Source: Hemicentrotus pulcherrimus (lineage: Eukaryota > Echinodermata > Echinoidea > Camarodonta > Strongylocentrotidae). From it: a DNA stretch of 64,000 bases. Shown here piece by piece: positions 1 through 13,300 of the stretch. Every line of letters begins with the position of its first letter. Position 1 is the stretch's first letter. Location: positions 83,256 through 147,255 of the forward strand of contig BEXV01000119.1 of NCBI GenBank assembly GCA_003118195.1, read 5' to 3'. The position numbers were made by a program, and so were the translations under genes. The notes below the pieces were generated by a model that saw only the letters and a list, made by a program, of their open reading frames with translations, was not told the DNA's origin and did no database searches.

Positions 1-959
1 CCCCCCCCCCCCCAAAAAAAGCGTTGAATATATCCCCCTTTTTTGTTAATACAAAATTATTTTAAGCTCCCTTTTCTCAAATAACAGTATATGCTCATTA
101 AATTTGAACTATATGCCTCATTTCTTTGTTGATTATACATACAGCAGATCTCTTTTTATCAAGGTTCAAGATATCCATGCACGTTGGTTTACCGTAATAC
201 TAAATTTGCTAATTTTACAAAAAATACAAAAACGACTTGTCACTCTCATATCTTGGGTTTATGGACTAGGTAGTACTAGTGTACAGTGCTTATATTTTAT
301 GTAAACGCCCTATAATAATGCATAGCCCTTGTCTTTCCAAGGTGCCAGTAATGTTCAATAAGTGTTAATAGTAATCCTGCTAGACTAATGCAAGTGCACT
401 GTCTTCTATGTTTATGATGATCGCATCAGACATGCTTACATTGGAGCATGCACTACAGATGCACTCGAGCATTAGCCATAGAATGGGGCCCTTTTCAAGG
501 CAGCTAGTGCACAATGAATGAATGCAATTCTAATAGCTTGCAACGTACATGTACATCATTGCACAAATCCATTTATCGTACTGTCTTTTGCATAATTTTC
601 TCCCTTATTGGATGGAGTTGATTGGTGTTTTATTTTTCATTGAATCAACTATTACTCATATTAAATTTGAGATAGTAATCTTGTTTTTGGAAGCTTGTGT
701 ATATTGAGTTGGAGAAGGAAATTCAAATTCTGTTCATACTAGTCATTTCCTTGTAAAATATTTTGAAATATTTGAAGTAAAATAATTGTAAAATATATTC
801 AATTTTGGGGCAGGAAATAAAACCATCCATTTTTTTCTGGTGTAGGCATGAAATAAATATGAAATGAAAAAAAAAAAAATACATGAAAGAAATGTACTAC
901 CACTGCTGCTGCCACAACAATTACTACTACTTCTACTACTACTACTACTACTTCTACTA

Positions 960-996
<37 letters not shown>

Positions 997-999
997 TGA

Positions 1000-1038
<39 letters not shown>

Positions 1039-1217
1039 CTCTTCTACTACTGGTACTACTGATACTGCTACTACTTCTACTACTACTACTTCTACTACTG
1101 CTCTACTACTTCTACTACTGCTATACTACTACTCCTATTACTGCCTCTTCTGTAACTATTGCTTCTACTGCTACTCCTAATATTATGTGGAAATATTATT
1201 GTGTCTGTCCTAAACAG
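1..1217 (+). other. Intron upstream of w1 (partial)
   Basis: Starts with a 13-base C run. AT-rich, no exon recognised; the last 320 bases hold the CTA-rich microsatellite. IS6 and the rest of domain I must be upstream of the window. Confidence 0.7.
902..1135 (+). repeat. CTA/CTG trinucleotide microsatellite
   Basis: Imperfect (CTA)n with interspersed TTC, CTG and CCA triplets over about 230 bp, ending about 80 bp upstream of the w1 acceptor. In one frame it reads as poly-leucine, which explains the chance 154-codon open frame at 864-1328. Confidence 0.9.
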
Positions 1218-1390
1218 AGAATTTGCAAAAGAAAGAGAGCGAGTAGAGAACAGAAGAGCGTTCTTGAAACTGCGAAGACAACAGCAGATAGACAAAGAGC
1301 TGATGGGATACCTAGAGTGGATATGTAAAGCTGAGGAAGTTATGCTCAATGATAAATCAATATCTGAAGAAGAACGGGAAGCAATTGAAG
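1218..1390 (+). CDS. Cav2: Cav2 exon w1: I-II linker with beta-subunit binding AID
   Basis: Begins after acceptor cctaaacag with a single base completing a Gly codon (phase 2 entry) and ends GAAG|gtaggc (phase 1). It encodes the segment just after IS6: [19 protein letters not shown], then the AID helix [19 protein letters not shown]. The AID consensus residues Q-Q, L, G-Y, W-I and E are all present, so docking of a Cav-beta subunit is expected. The Gbetagamma motif QxxER of vertebrate Cav2 reads QQIDK here. An acidic tail follows (SEEEREAIE). The methionine at 1159 is an intronic chance start; translation enters from an upstream exon. Confidence 0.95.
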
Positions 1391-4300
1391 GTAGGCTAAA
1401 TACTGCACTACCCCTCGCTAGATGTTATCTTTTGTCACACACACAGAGAAAACATTGTTTTCTGTGCAGGTTCAAACATTTGTTTGTTCTGTGTCATATT
1501 TTATCTACGTAGAGCTATACAAAGTTTTAGCTATTGCAGTTTTAACTCTTTAGCTCTTTTGAAACACAGAGAGAAAACATTGTGTATTATGCAGGTTCAA
1601 CAAGTTTGGTTGTTTTGTGTTTAAGAGATGTCTTATCACTTTGGAGCTATAAGGGCTTTACCTCTTGCAAGGTATGAGTAAATGCCTTGTGGCTCTGATT
1701 ATTGGAGAAAGCATGGTAAACAATATTATCTTTCTTTGAGGCAATCATGAAATGACCTTACATTTCTATAAAAGTGAATTGGTAAAAGAAGAACTTTTTT
1801 TTTCTAAACCTTTCCTTTTATGAAATCTCTAAAATGAACAAACAAAATTGTGACAAAGCATGGTAGCTGCTTTTGTATTGAATATGTTGGGACAATTTGA
1901 ATATAAGGAGGGAAAATCAAAACCTTGACTTTCACAAAAAACAATGTTTTGAAGTGTTTACATCTGTTTATTCTGCATTTACATATTTTGCCCCTATCTA
2001 TGTTGCATTGAAATGTAGCAAAGTTTTTGAATGTTGCAAATGATAATCAATGGACATAATAATGGAGCATGCATTTTATTTGATAACGCAGTGTACTGTA
2101 ATTTTGAAGTAATGATTGATACAAAGTGTATTTGAATCAAAGTATGTATATATATATATAAATATATAAACAATGAAAAAAGGGCATCCATTTGAACTTT
2201 AGCTCGGTGATAAACTATTATTTTTTCAAAAATTGGATTATTTGAAAGAAATGCATCTACATGTGGTTATGATAAATCATTATTCTGGACAACAAAAAAA
2301 CACAAATATTTTCATGTGACAGTAGATGTCATCTAAAGGAATAAAGCCTTTTAGAAAGGAGTGTTTTGTAAATATACAATTTGTTATAAAAAGTTAAAAT
2401 CATACATAATCTAAAGCTATGGTCACAAATCTGAGCAGCGACCGACCGATCAGTAGCCTGCTCGGTCGCTGTTGGAATTTAGGAATCGCCCAGCAATTAG
2501 GTCGGTGCCGGGCGGCGAGCGTATTTTGGGCGGCGAGTGAAAAATAAGCAGGCGCCGCCCAAATTCTAACTCCGCGCTAAAACTTCAGCGGCGACCGAGC
2601 GATGCCCTTAAAACGAGCAGTGCCTGGGTGGCCGCCGCCGGGCAGAATTGGTTAAAAACTTGCCGCTCGGCCGCCGAGCAGGCTACTTTTGGGTAATGTG
2701 ACCATAGCATAAACCAAGCTTAGTTTTGAAGAAAACGCAAATGCTAAAGATGGTAAACGTGTTTGGCAGTTTTAAAGGTTTCCAATAATCAAATCAAAAT
2801 GGTACTGTGACAGACTGTTATAAATTCTTTTGAAATGTGTTTTAGTGTCTCTATTATGTTTCTAATATCCATGAACTGTTTTGATACTGTTACAGAGCTA
2901 GAGTCAGTTGATTGCATGAGAGCATATTTTGTAGATATGTTTTGTAATTATAGTAACAGCAGAGTGTGCTCCAAGAACAAAGCACTCCATTAATGCGTGC
3001 AATTTTATCCCTGTTTCTTCAAGTAGTTTTAATCAATCTAGTCTTATTGCATGATATTATTGTTTGCACATCCAGTAAAGCTGTGGCCCACAGGATTTTT
3101 GTGTTTTTTAATTCCCCCTATTTTGTTTGTTTTTGTGCAACCTGTTGCGTTCCTAACAATCAGATCGGCGGCGTGATGCCGCTACGAGAACAGAGGATCT
3201 GGGTAATGGCAAACCATCAGGTGCTGACGTAGCCTCTAGTTATGACTTAGGTATGGGTGGTAGTACTTGTAGGTACTTGACTAATTAACACACTCACGTG
3301 ACTAATCAAAGCGCATCACTAACCCCAAATTGCATCACTTACCAAATTGCAATTACTATAATCATGTGATGACTAACCAAATCACACGACTAAAGCAATA
3401 ACATGACTAACTGAATCATATGACTAACCAGTCACATCACTGACCAGAATACATTGAATGTCGGTTCAAACAAATCACAATGACTAATCAATCACATGAC
3501 TAATTGAATCACATAAACAAAATCACATCCTTAACCAAAGCACATGACTAACCAGTCACATGACCCAAGCAATCGCATGGCAAGTCAGATTCACCAGGTC
3601 ACGCAAACCACATGCAATACATGTCTTAAACATTGTCCTTTTGGATTGCATGGTCATAGGCAAAGCACATCTTATTTGAAAGCTCATTTGGCTTGCAAAG
3701 TTTTGCATAAAAGGGAATTAAGCCCGGTTTAATGTTCTTGATTAGGGTACATATTTGATTGCTCAAGATGAAAGTTGAAAATTTATTTTGATCTTCGATC
3801 GATCTCTTCAGTACAAAAGACTGACTTGCTTATCGTGTGAACAGCTATGACCTGCTATGTCACATTGACTTAGTCTTGTAAGTTTACAGCTGACTATTGG
3901 AGAAATGCAACTTACTGCGACTACTGACTACTTATTAGAATCATAACATTTAAGTTGACCTGAGACTAATCTAGTTATTCTGCTTGTTGCACAAACTAAC
4001 CTTTATCAGAATACTCGTGAAACTCGTAGGTTTAGAAAGCTAATCATGTTTCATGTATCAAAACTAGAAGATCATTTATTCATAGTTCTATAGAACATTT
4101 ACATGCAGCTATATTTATCGTGGGAAAATTGTTTGTATTTGCTCTCGCTCAGTATTTGAGAGATGCTTTTTATTCTTAAAATGGGATGTGTGGCCGGATG
4201 GTAGGCGTTTTGTTGAGGTGAGAAATCGGTTGTGACGATACGGCAATGCAAAAGCTTTGATGTGGGTACATTAAAATTGACTTACAGGTGAACAGCAATG

Positions 4301-7300
4301 CATATTTCTGTTAATGCATTTTAGGGGTGACACACACGCTGTTCATGCAGTAGTGCACATTGTAAGCAAAGTACCGGTATGTTTAAAGCAGCAGTAGCAC
4401 AGCACTTAATGCTTAGTTAGCTTTTAATGTCAACTATACTTTGGTTCTACATCGTTATGCCAAAAAATAGCAACGAAAGTAGACGTACCAAAGCTTTTGT
4501 CTAACCCTCATCTGAGTAAGTCGCAAGAATAAATCTTGTGATTTTTTTTCAGATTAGGGCTAGACGAGAAGCTCTAGTATGTCTGTTTTTATTGCTTTTT
4601 AAAATTTTGCAGTACCAATCATATCTTTAATATTAATGCACGTAAATGTAAGTGGGTATGTTGAAGGGGATGTCAGATAGATTACAATTTAATATTGGAG
4701 TGTAGAATCAGAGCGGTAAGACTAATGAAAAATAGATTTGATTTTTAGTTTTGCATTGAGCGAGGAAACGAGAGGCTAGGCTAGTTCATTGTTCATGTTT
4801 AAATGGTTACATGTGAAATTCACATTAGTATACCCTTACTAGTTTGTTCAACAGAAGAATATGAATTAAAAACACTTGTTATGAATTATTCAATTTGAGT
4901 ATCAGTATAGTACACCCCTCCCCATTTCATGAGAATTAAATTTTTCCCTTTTGCCTTTATTACATGAAGGAGCACTGTCAGACCTGTTACTGTAACAAAT
5001 AAAAGTACTTTGGGATCTGATATTGTCATTGACATTCAGCATGTATGTTTGTTGGTTCAGATACATAGGATATATGCATGTACATTTATTCCAAGAATAT
5101 ACATTTACATAATTTTCATAACTTACTCATACAATGAAATTACTGATAAAGTGAGGTACAGTATGTAATTGAGGTCTGGACATACAGGCTTTGAATGGTT
5201 ATGTCCTTGTAATGGTCTCAGGATAAGTGTGCATACATTATGTTGGTCTTTGAGAGTCATGGCATGTGAGTAGAAACCATGTTGTTGAGGGGTATTAGTT
5301 TGTTCAGGGTTGTGAAAGGTGCTGGTACTATTGATTCTGTAACATACACGTAAGCCACACAGGTCGGAAAGAAGCAATTAAACTAAATTGTTTTGAATAA
5401 TATACAAATTTCCTTTGGGGAGGGGGGGGATTAGAGGCTGTAAGTGTATGCTATAAATTCCACATAGTGCCCCTCTTGCATTCTGTGTTACCAAGTACAA
5501 TAGAATAGCAGATACAATCTGGTCTCTGTTATCAGAATTGTATTTTCATGCAGGCATTTCATACAGTCCATACCATGCAAAAAAGATTGCCTCCACGATG
5601 ATCACACTGAGCCCATATGTTGAATTTTAGGGTTTTTAAGTCACTGATTAAATTCTTAATTTCCATAGGTTTAAATACAGGAGCCAACATAGGAACTAGG
5701 TTAATAACAATGTCAATATAATATAAATTAGTGATATTTCATGCTGATTTCAAATTTAAATTCAAAATGATTTTATCTACCTTGAATGGAAAAGGACTAT
5801 ATCATGATACCTCTTAATGATGTATCATAGTAAAACTGCATTCTCATATGTAATTCCTAAAATAGTTTTTGCTGCTTTTCACCATTGCCTACAGGAACAG
5901 GTTGGTCTCTGTATAAAGTCTATGGGAATTAGACAATTCAGTGATCAATGGGTTAATATAGTTGACTAGTCGCAAGGAGAGCAAGGATGTGTAGGAATTT
6001 TCACATTTTGGTGATGACAAATGTGCCATAGTGGCATTCTTCTGGGCTTTAGTTCATCAAAAGTATAGTGTTAGAGATGCAAGGGGGTTTCAGGTTCCGT
6101 TAAGGGTAAGGTTGAGAGAAATGCGAAATGTACCTCATACACATGAGACTCATATATTTAGCCAATGCTTTAATACTTCGTAGGTTATTTTTACAGACAC
6201 ATTTATGATTGCTGTTACTATCAGTAATGTGTTTTAATAGTTTATGCATTTGGCCAACTCTTTTGTAAAATGTAACCTTTGTATCAAGCTAATACAAATA
6301 CTCTTTCTTCTCATTTAAAGTTAAATGACTCATATTCACATATAGACACACTTAACTTTGAATAATCTCTCTAAAGTTCTATCCTGTCTCCTTGCCTTTT
6401 GGCTGGTGCCAGAATTTATCTCCTTTAAGTTAATAGAAAAATCTCTCCTTCCTGCTTTCTTCAAGCAATTTCTCTTACTTTTTCCCCAACTCAGTACATG
6501 TACAGTACATGTTTTTTTCTCTCTTTATTCCCTTCTCTATCTCTAGCTCTGTCTCTGTCTCACGTTCTGTAATTCTCTCAGTCTATCTTCTTCTATTATT
6601 TTCTTTATGTCTGTCTCTCTTTCTCCCTCCCTTTCTCTCTCCCTCCCTCTCTCTCTCCTTCCTCTAACAGTGTTATCTCTCCTTCAGTGAATGCACGCCA
6701 CTCTATATAATGTAGTAACCAATTTGCAAATGTGACAATCTTATGTACTTCATAGTTCATCAAGCAATGTATCTTACGTCTGGCTTCTTAACCATTCAGA
6801 TGCTGTAGGCAGTTTTTAAACCATTCAAATTTTGATTACCAGGATATTGAAGGATCTTAAATTTGATGAAGTATAACCTTATGTGAAGTGTAAATTGCTT
6901 TATGTTTAATGAAGTAATGTATGATGGAACAATTCTTGTGTCAGCAATCAGCATGAACAAAGGAAAACAAAAATCACTAAGATTTGAAGATGTAGTCTAA
7001 CATGTCTTATCTATTATATATTCTTGTGCTGTTGGTGGAACTGCAACGGTTGAATTGACATCGTTTGCACTGGAAAACCAACAAAACAAAACAAAAATCC
7101 TAAAAAATCAATCTCAATTTCTCCCCAAGTTCCTCCTTGTGTTACCTTGAACACTAATAATCTCAGTGAATTGGGTTAAGAAATTATGTTCTGATCAATA
7201 CAAAGGGTCTTTTATATTCAGTTGGTGATGCATAAGGCTATTTCACCCCCACAATTGCAGTTCTTATAGAAATGGTTTTCATTTTTTTTAAAATGTCTTT

Positions 7301-10300
7301 CGAGAAGAAGATTGGACAGGTTCTGACTGAAAAACTTTTCTGTAAAGAAATTTAGTAAATTTCATATGTCAATGTCCCAGGTGATCACTCTGTATTTTGT
7401 AAGGAGAAGGTTGAGCCTTGGGAAAGGTGAAAAACAATTTGAGAGCTATTTCACATGTAGAAGAATATCATTTAAGAAGTGAAAAAGAGTCTAGGCAGAA
7501 TCCCTTTGATCAACTCCTTTCATTTCGATTTAAGATATCTTTTCAATTGAATCAAGAAGACCCCTTTTACCAAAGCCTAATTATAAATGCATTACTTGAA
7601 TTTAGTTTGATACTTGTTTCCAAACTTGAAATGACATGTTTCCTTTTCCAATAACTTAGGGCAGATCAAGACTAATTTGAAACCTCCCAACCGAGGTCAC
7701 GTTAATGTCATCCAATACAAATTTCCAATATGTTTGAAAGGAGTGTTCTTAGGTTTAGTCATCAATACATCACAGTAATGTAGTCCATAGATGTGGCCCC
7801 ATCATGGAAGAAAACACCCTGGCTCTGCATCTGCACATCAAATCTACGTTACCTCCATCCATCCATCCAAGGTTATTTTGATGGCACCTAAAACATGAAT
7901 TGCAAATTGGGCTTAAACTGCAGTTTTCCTTGGCTTAGTCATCAATGCGTTGCGTTCATGTAATGTATACATGGGTCCTTCCGTGTAATACAGCACTTCG
8001 CCTTTGCAAAGACTGTTTGGTAGGTGAGCACATCGAGTCTGTTTTACTGGGATGTATTGAAGGTTGTATTAATTCTACCTAGCATGCATTTTGAATAAGT
8101 TTAAACAAGAGCTAAGATTCCTGTGATTAGTCATCGAAAGGCCCAGATATGTTCACAGAGGTGCAGCTATCTAGGTAGGAATGTGCCCCCCACCATTAGC
8201 AACAAAAAAGCAGAAGCAGAAAAGAGAGTGTAAAAGTGAGAGGTAGAAATAAAGATGTCTGTAGATGGTACAGCCCCCTGTTGGACCCCTCACACCCTCT
8301 CATAAGGCCTGCCTTCATCAGCTATTTGAACTCTCCCAATCGCAAATTATCCAGTTAATATGCATCCTCATCAGCCAGAAGTTGCAATTAGCAGGATATT
8401 TGGTCGAGATAATCTTCCCAAGATATCTAGGGCTAGTTTGCAAAATATCCCGCTATTTGTCCGGTGCATCTTCACCAGCCCAAAGACTCGCACTGTGCTG
8501 AGCAAAATATCTCGAGCGGGAGTTTCAAGTTTCGAGGTCTAGTCTTAAGCTGATGAAGCGCGATTTATAACTTCAGGATTATTTCCCAAATCAGAAATAG
8601 CAGGCTATTTGGCAATCTCGAGCTGATGAAAACAGGCCTATACACCCTCCAACTAATCCTCTTCCACACCCTCTCGAATGACACACTTTCTCTGGAACCG
8701 ATGGCTCTGCAAAGAAATTCACAGATTCGCAAATCAGATCTTAAAGTTACTTTAGAAGATACAGCCCCCTTTCCCCTCACACCCTGTCCCACACCCTCTC
8801 CCACATCCTCCCACTAATCCCCTTCCACACCCTCTCGAATGACACACTTTCTCTGGAACCGATGACACTGCAAAGAAATTCACAGATTCGCAAATCAAAT
8901 CTTAAAGTTACTTTAGAAGATACAGCCCCCTTTCCCCTCACACCCTGTCCCACACCATGTCCCACACCCTCCCACTAATCCCCTTCCACACCCTCTCAAA
9001 GGACACACTTTCTCTGTAACCGCTGGCTCTGCAAAGATATTCACAGATTCGCAAAAGTTACTATAGCATTATTTGAAAGTGCTCCCCAATGCTTGAATTG
9101 TGCGTAAATCTAGTCTGAAATGTGCAGAAAATGTAGAGCACAGTTACAAGCACATGAAGGGTAGAATGAGTCAGAACAGGTCACTTTGGTTTCTTACATA
9201 GACATTGATGTTATGCTGGTTCTGTTGAGCAAAATATGAGCAAAATATGATACTTGAATATAATAATATGAGCAAAATATGGGCAAATTATGATACTTAC
9301 AAATGATCATATAAGCAAAATATGATACTTACAAATGATCATCATTATTGTCACCACCGACTTGTGTGTATGCTTTGGCTAGAAACTGGGCAAGAATATA
9401 TACTTATGTCAATTTTTGTAAGGAATATATGTATTTCAATCAGTTTTTGCTTAGGGGGTTATCTTACCATTTCAAACACATGGACAGATTTGATCCCTCA
9501 TGAATATTTACATCAAACTGTGCCTTTAACGTGCTAAATCGATTCCATTTCATTCCAGGGCAGGGTAGGGTGTTTTATCTACTTAAAATTCATGACTTTA
9601 TTGTCTAGCCCTGGTTGTGTTGTATGGATGGAATAAGGAGCAGACTGAGAGAGAGAGAATTGCCACATACCTGGGAACAGTGTTAGGTCGTTATAAGCTT
9701 ACCTACAGGTATATCTCACAGCTAATCCCTCTATGCATAATACAATATTTCTCTCTCAGTCTCTCCCTCTTTCTCTCTTTCTCTTTCTTTTTCTTTCTTT
9801 TCCTCTCTCTCTCACTCTATATCCATCTCTATCTCTATCTCTCTCTCTTTATCTTTCTCTCTTTCCTTCCCTCCCGCCCTCTCTTTCTTCCTTTCCCCGT
9901 TCATTTACATACATAAAAGAAAAGTAATCCTAACGATTCTATTGATCAATTTATTTCCATCCTTATGTAATTTCATGCTGCGTTCCAAACATCTTTTATA
10001 CTGCAATTGGGGGTAAGGAATGTACTAGGATTATCCATATCATCGCATGATTCCTATCATCCATGATGAATTTTCTTAGAATTGGAGCCTGCGTGTTAAT
10101 CTCTGAGCCCCTTTGTAAAAACAAGTAATTACTCTACTTTTAATTAACCTGAGAGCTGTGAACCTTAAGCAGTCATTCATACTCAGTGTTTCAATTGTAT
10201 TCTCCTTAATACCACATTTGCTTCATATAAGTATTTATGATAAATTTAAAACATAAGTAATTGCAATACCTTGCTAAAGGCCCGGTCATACAGGGAGGAC

Positions 10301-13300
10301 GCATAGGGAACGCACGGCCAGCGCATGGGAAATATGCAATTTTGTCCAGTGCGTTGTCGTGCGCCCAACTTTTGACACCAAATGCATAGCGTGTTGCAAG
10401 CGCGCTGAGCGCACACAGGACGCATACAGTACGCATACAGACAATGCACTGGCCAAAATTGGAAATTTTCCATGCGCCAGCCATGCGTTTCCCATGCGTC
10501 CTCCCTGTGTGAACGGGCCTTTAGATGAATTAAAGGGAGCAAATTTGTAGGAGAGTTTTAAGAACTACATAAACTGCAAATACTGGTTACATTACTTTAG
10601 GTTTCACCAAAGAAGTCAGTTTAGGATATTATGGTGAGATAAAGGTTAAACCTATTGTGAGGATATTTTTATATATGTATTTTTTATTTGATTTTTAAGT
10701 AATATGATGAAACCCTAAGCCCAACTTGAATGTCTGAAGAAAATACATTACAGATGTTTTTGTCTCTTGACCTAGATTAAGTACTTGCAAATTGGTGCCT
10801 GGTACGATTTATTCCTTGCACTCTCCATGGTGATGATAGTGGCTACTCAACAGATGGTAAAGGTCATATATATGCCCTAGCTTTTATAGTCGGTAGGCAC
10901 AAATTATTTTATCCAATGCTACGCTATCAGTTATAAATTCTATAAGCTGATGTTTGGGAAAGGAATGTAATATGCTACTCTGTATATGAGGGCTTCTGTT
11001 ATATATACTGTCATATTTATAGAGAATAATGCAACTCTCTTTAATTCATTGATAAAAAGGTGGTCCAAACTAAAAACAAAATTAAAGATGTATATGGTAT
11101 CTGTAAATCTTTCAAAGCATTGATTGTATGAACTGGGAATTGGATAAAAGGTTGTAGCTCCACTTCTTGAGAGCTTTGCAGTCCGCTACAAGAATATTTT
11201 AATTCTTAATCAGGTCATGCCTAGCCTGAAAAGAAAAAGCACCTGGTACATTTGTTGGGACTTTGTCATTTCTGTATGCTTAGGGCGATGTCCTCATGCA
11301 ATATCCAGATACCTGCGTCTGTGGTCGCCTCAAAAGTATTGCCCTCTGTCTCACAGCACATCCATGGAACGGTTTAGAAAGATGGAGGAGAAGAGTAATG
11401 GGAAATAGAGGCTACATTTAGGTGGATAAAACTCTATTGAGGAGTTGTTTATCATGGTTTAACTCTTTGAATGTCTATTACTCCCAATGGAAGTCATTCG
11501 TACATTTCCACACTAGTCTCCTCTACTGCTGTTATTGGGATTGACTCTAGTCGATGGTGGCATCTTTGTGCGTCGTCGCCGTACTCGCTCTCATCGTAAA
11601 AGAGCATTGTGCCTCATAGCATTGATGTATTATGTGTCCAGGCATGCAGCTCTCCTCTTAATGCAAAACCACCAAAGAGCGCCATGAATTAATCATGAAG
11701 CTTTTAGTGCTGCCCGGCACAGAACATCTTTTTATACCCTTTTCGTTGAATAACATTGTCCGGATATAATGCAGGGTGGCTATTGAAAGCCAGGCAGGAA
11801 TGGACAAAGATAGGAAAACAAAATACAATTTAATAATTATTGTCCCAGGTCTGATTAAACAATATTGAAGTCATGAGAGTGCAAGATTTTCTTTCTCCAA
11901 TATATCAAGAGGATTTTAATGAAACTTGTCCATAATTTATTTCAAAAGCAGCTCTGTTTTAATTTCAATGTCACCTATACGGCTTTAATTTTCCATGGCT
12001 GGATTTTTAGACTTTTGTACCAGGCTTTACATGGTAATCAATGCACAGTGAAGCTCACTGTACAAATGCCCAAGGTCATATCAGACAATCTTTTTTCTTG
12101 CCATGGTGTTTGAATTACTTCTATCGTGCGTTTACATTTAATGGCAATAAATTCATCTGTTAAACCACTTCCAAGCAATTCCCTTTGTTAAAGGTAATAC
12201 AAAGTTTTGGGAAATTTTGAAAATTTGGGGGAATAATGATTCTTTACTATTTTGACATATTTGGATGCCCCTGTGGATGTATAATAAGCACTAAAAAAAT
12301 TAGCCCCTAAAACACTTCTGCTTTCGAGAAAAAACGAAAATAAACATTTATCGGTACTCCCGATAAATTTTGATAAATTTCAAATAGTGCATACAGCCCT
12401 ACAGTTGTAACTGCGACCCTGAAAATTTCAGAATATGTAGTTGTGATATATACCTACCAAACGGGAATAGCTTATAGGTCAAAATTAGTCCAGAAACATT
12501 GTTTTATAGCTTAATTAATATCTTGACCTTGAGAGGGCGCTATACAACATAAAGAGTTTATTGTTTAGAATTTCATAACTTTAGACTTGATTTCAACCGC
12601 GACAATGATCACTGCATATTGTAGGATCGCATATGCTTCTAATATGTTCGTTTAAACCAAATTCATGACCCCATACCAAAACTTTGTGATACCTTTAAGG
12701 ATCACCAAAATGCATTTAAAATGCTTTTATACAACTATGCTGCCTTACCATGTTTGGAATGTAAATAGTAGAATTTTCAGAATTAATACCTGCATGTCAT
12801 GGATATGCTTGCCAGGTGCTATAACATTAAACTTGTTGCCCACAATATCTACTTAAAACAAAGAAGGTTGATTTCCTACAGTATTTGTGATTAAGTGAGA
12901 GTAACAGTGAGATAATATTTGATTTCTGCACTGCAAGACAAACATGATGCTCTTATTTAGATAACTCATCTCCATCTCACATATTTACCTTCTACATACA
13001 TGTCCTTCATGGTTGTATCAATTCTAGATTATTAATTTGTCTTCAGTTTTATTATTTTATCAACTATGGTCTTTTTTGTCTTATTCCCACTGCGATAACA
13101 AATCATAACAAACTAGAGGGCGTTATTATAGTTTATAACAGACTACCGGTAAATAATACATTGATATTATTCTATCGAGGAAGACAATGATGATTGAATG
13201 GGGGAACCATCTTTTATGTGTATCTGGGACCCATCTTATAAGGAGTTGTGATTGATTAAAATTGATCACAACTTGTTGTCAATTGCAAAAATCTAAATGT

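Noticed and set aside
864..1328. 154-codon open frame rich in leucine
   Set aside because: It is the CTA microsatellite read as Leu codons; it crosses the real w1 acceptor in a different frame from the AID.
10206..10550. Overlapping open frames on both strands
   Set aside because: They are the two complementary arms of the 10274-10524 element.
11344..11400. Candidate exon after GTCTCACAG near 11361
   Set aside because: Entering in phase 1 it exits in phase 0, which cannot join w3; residues show no resemblance to the linker.
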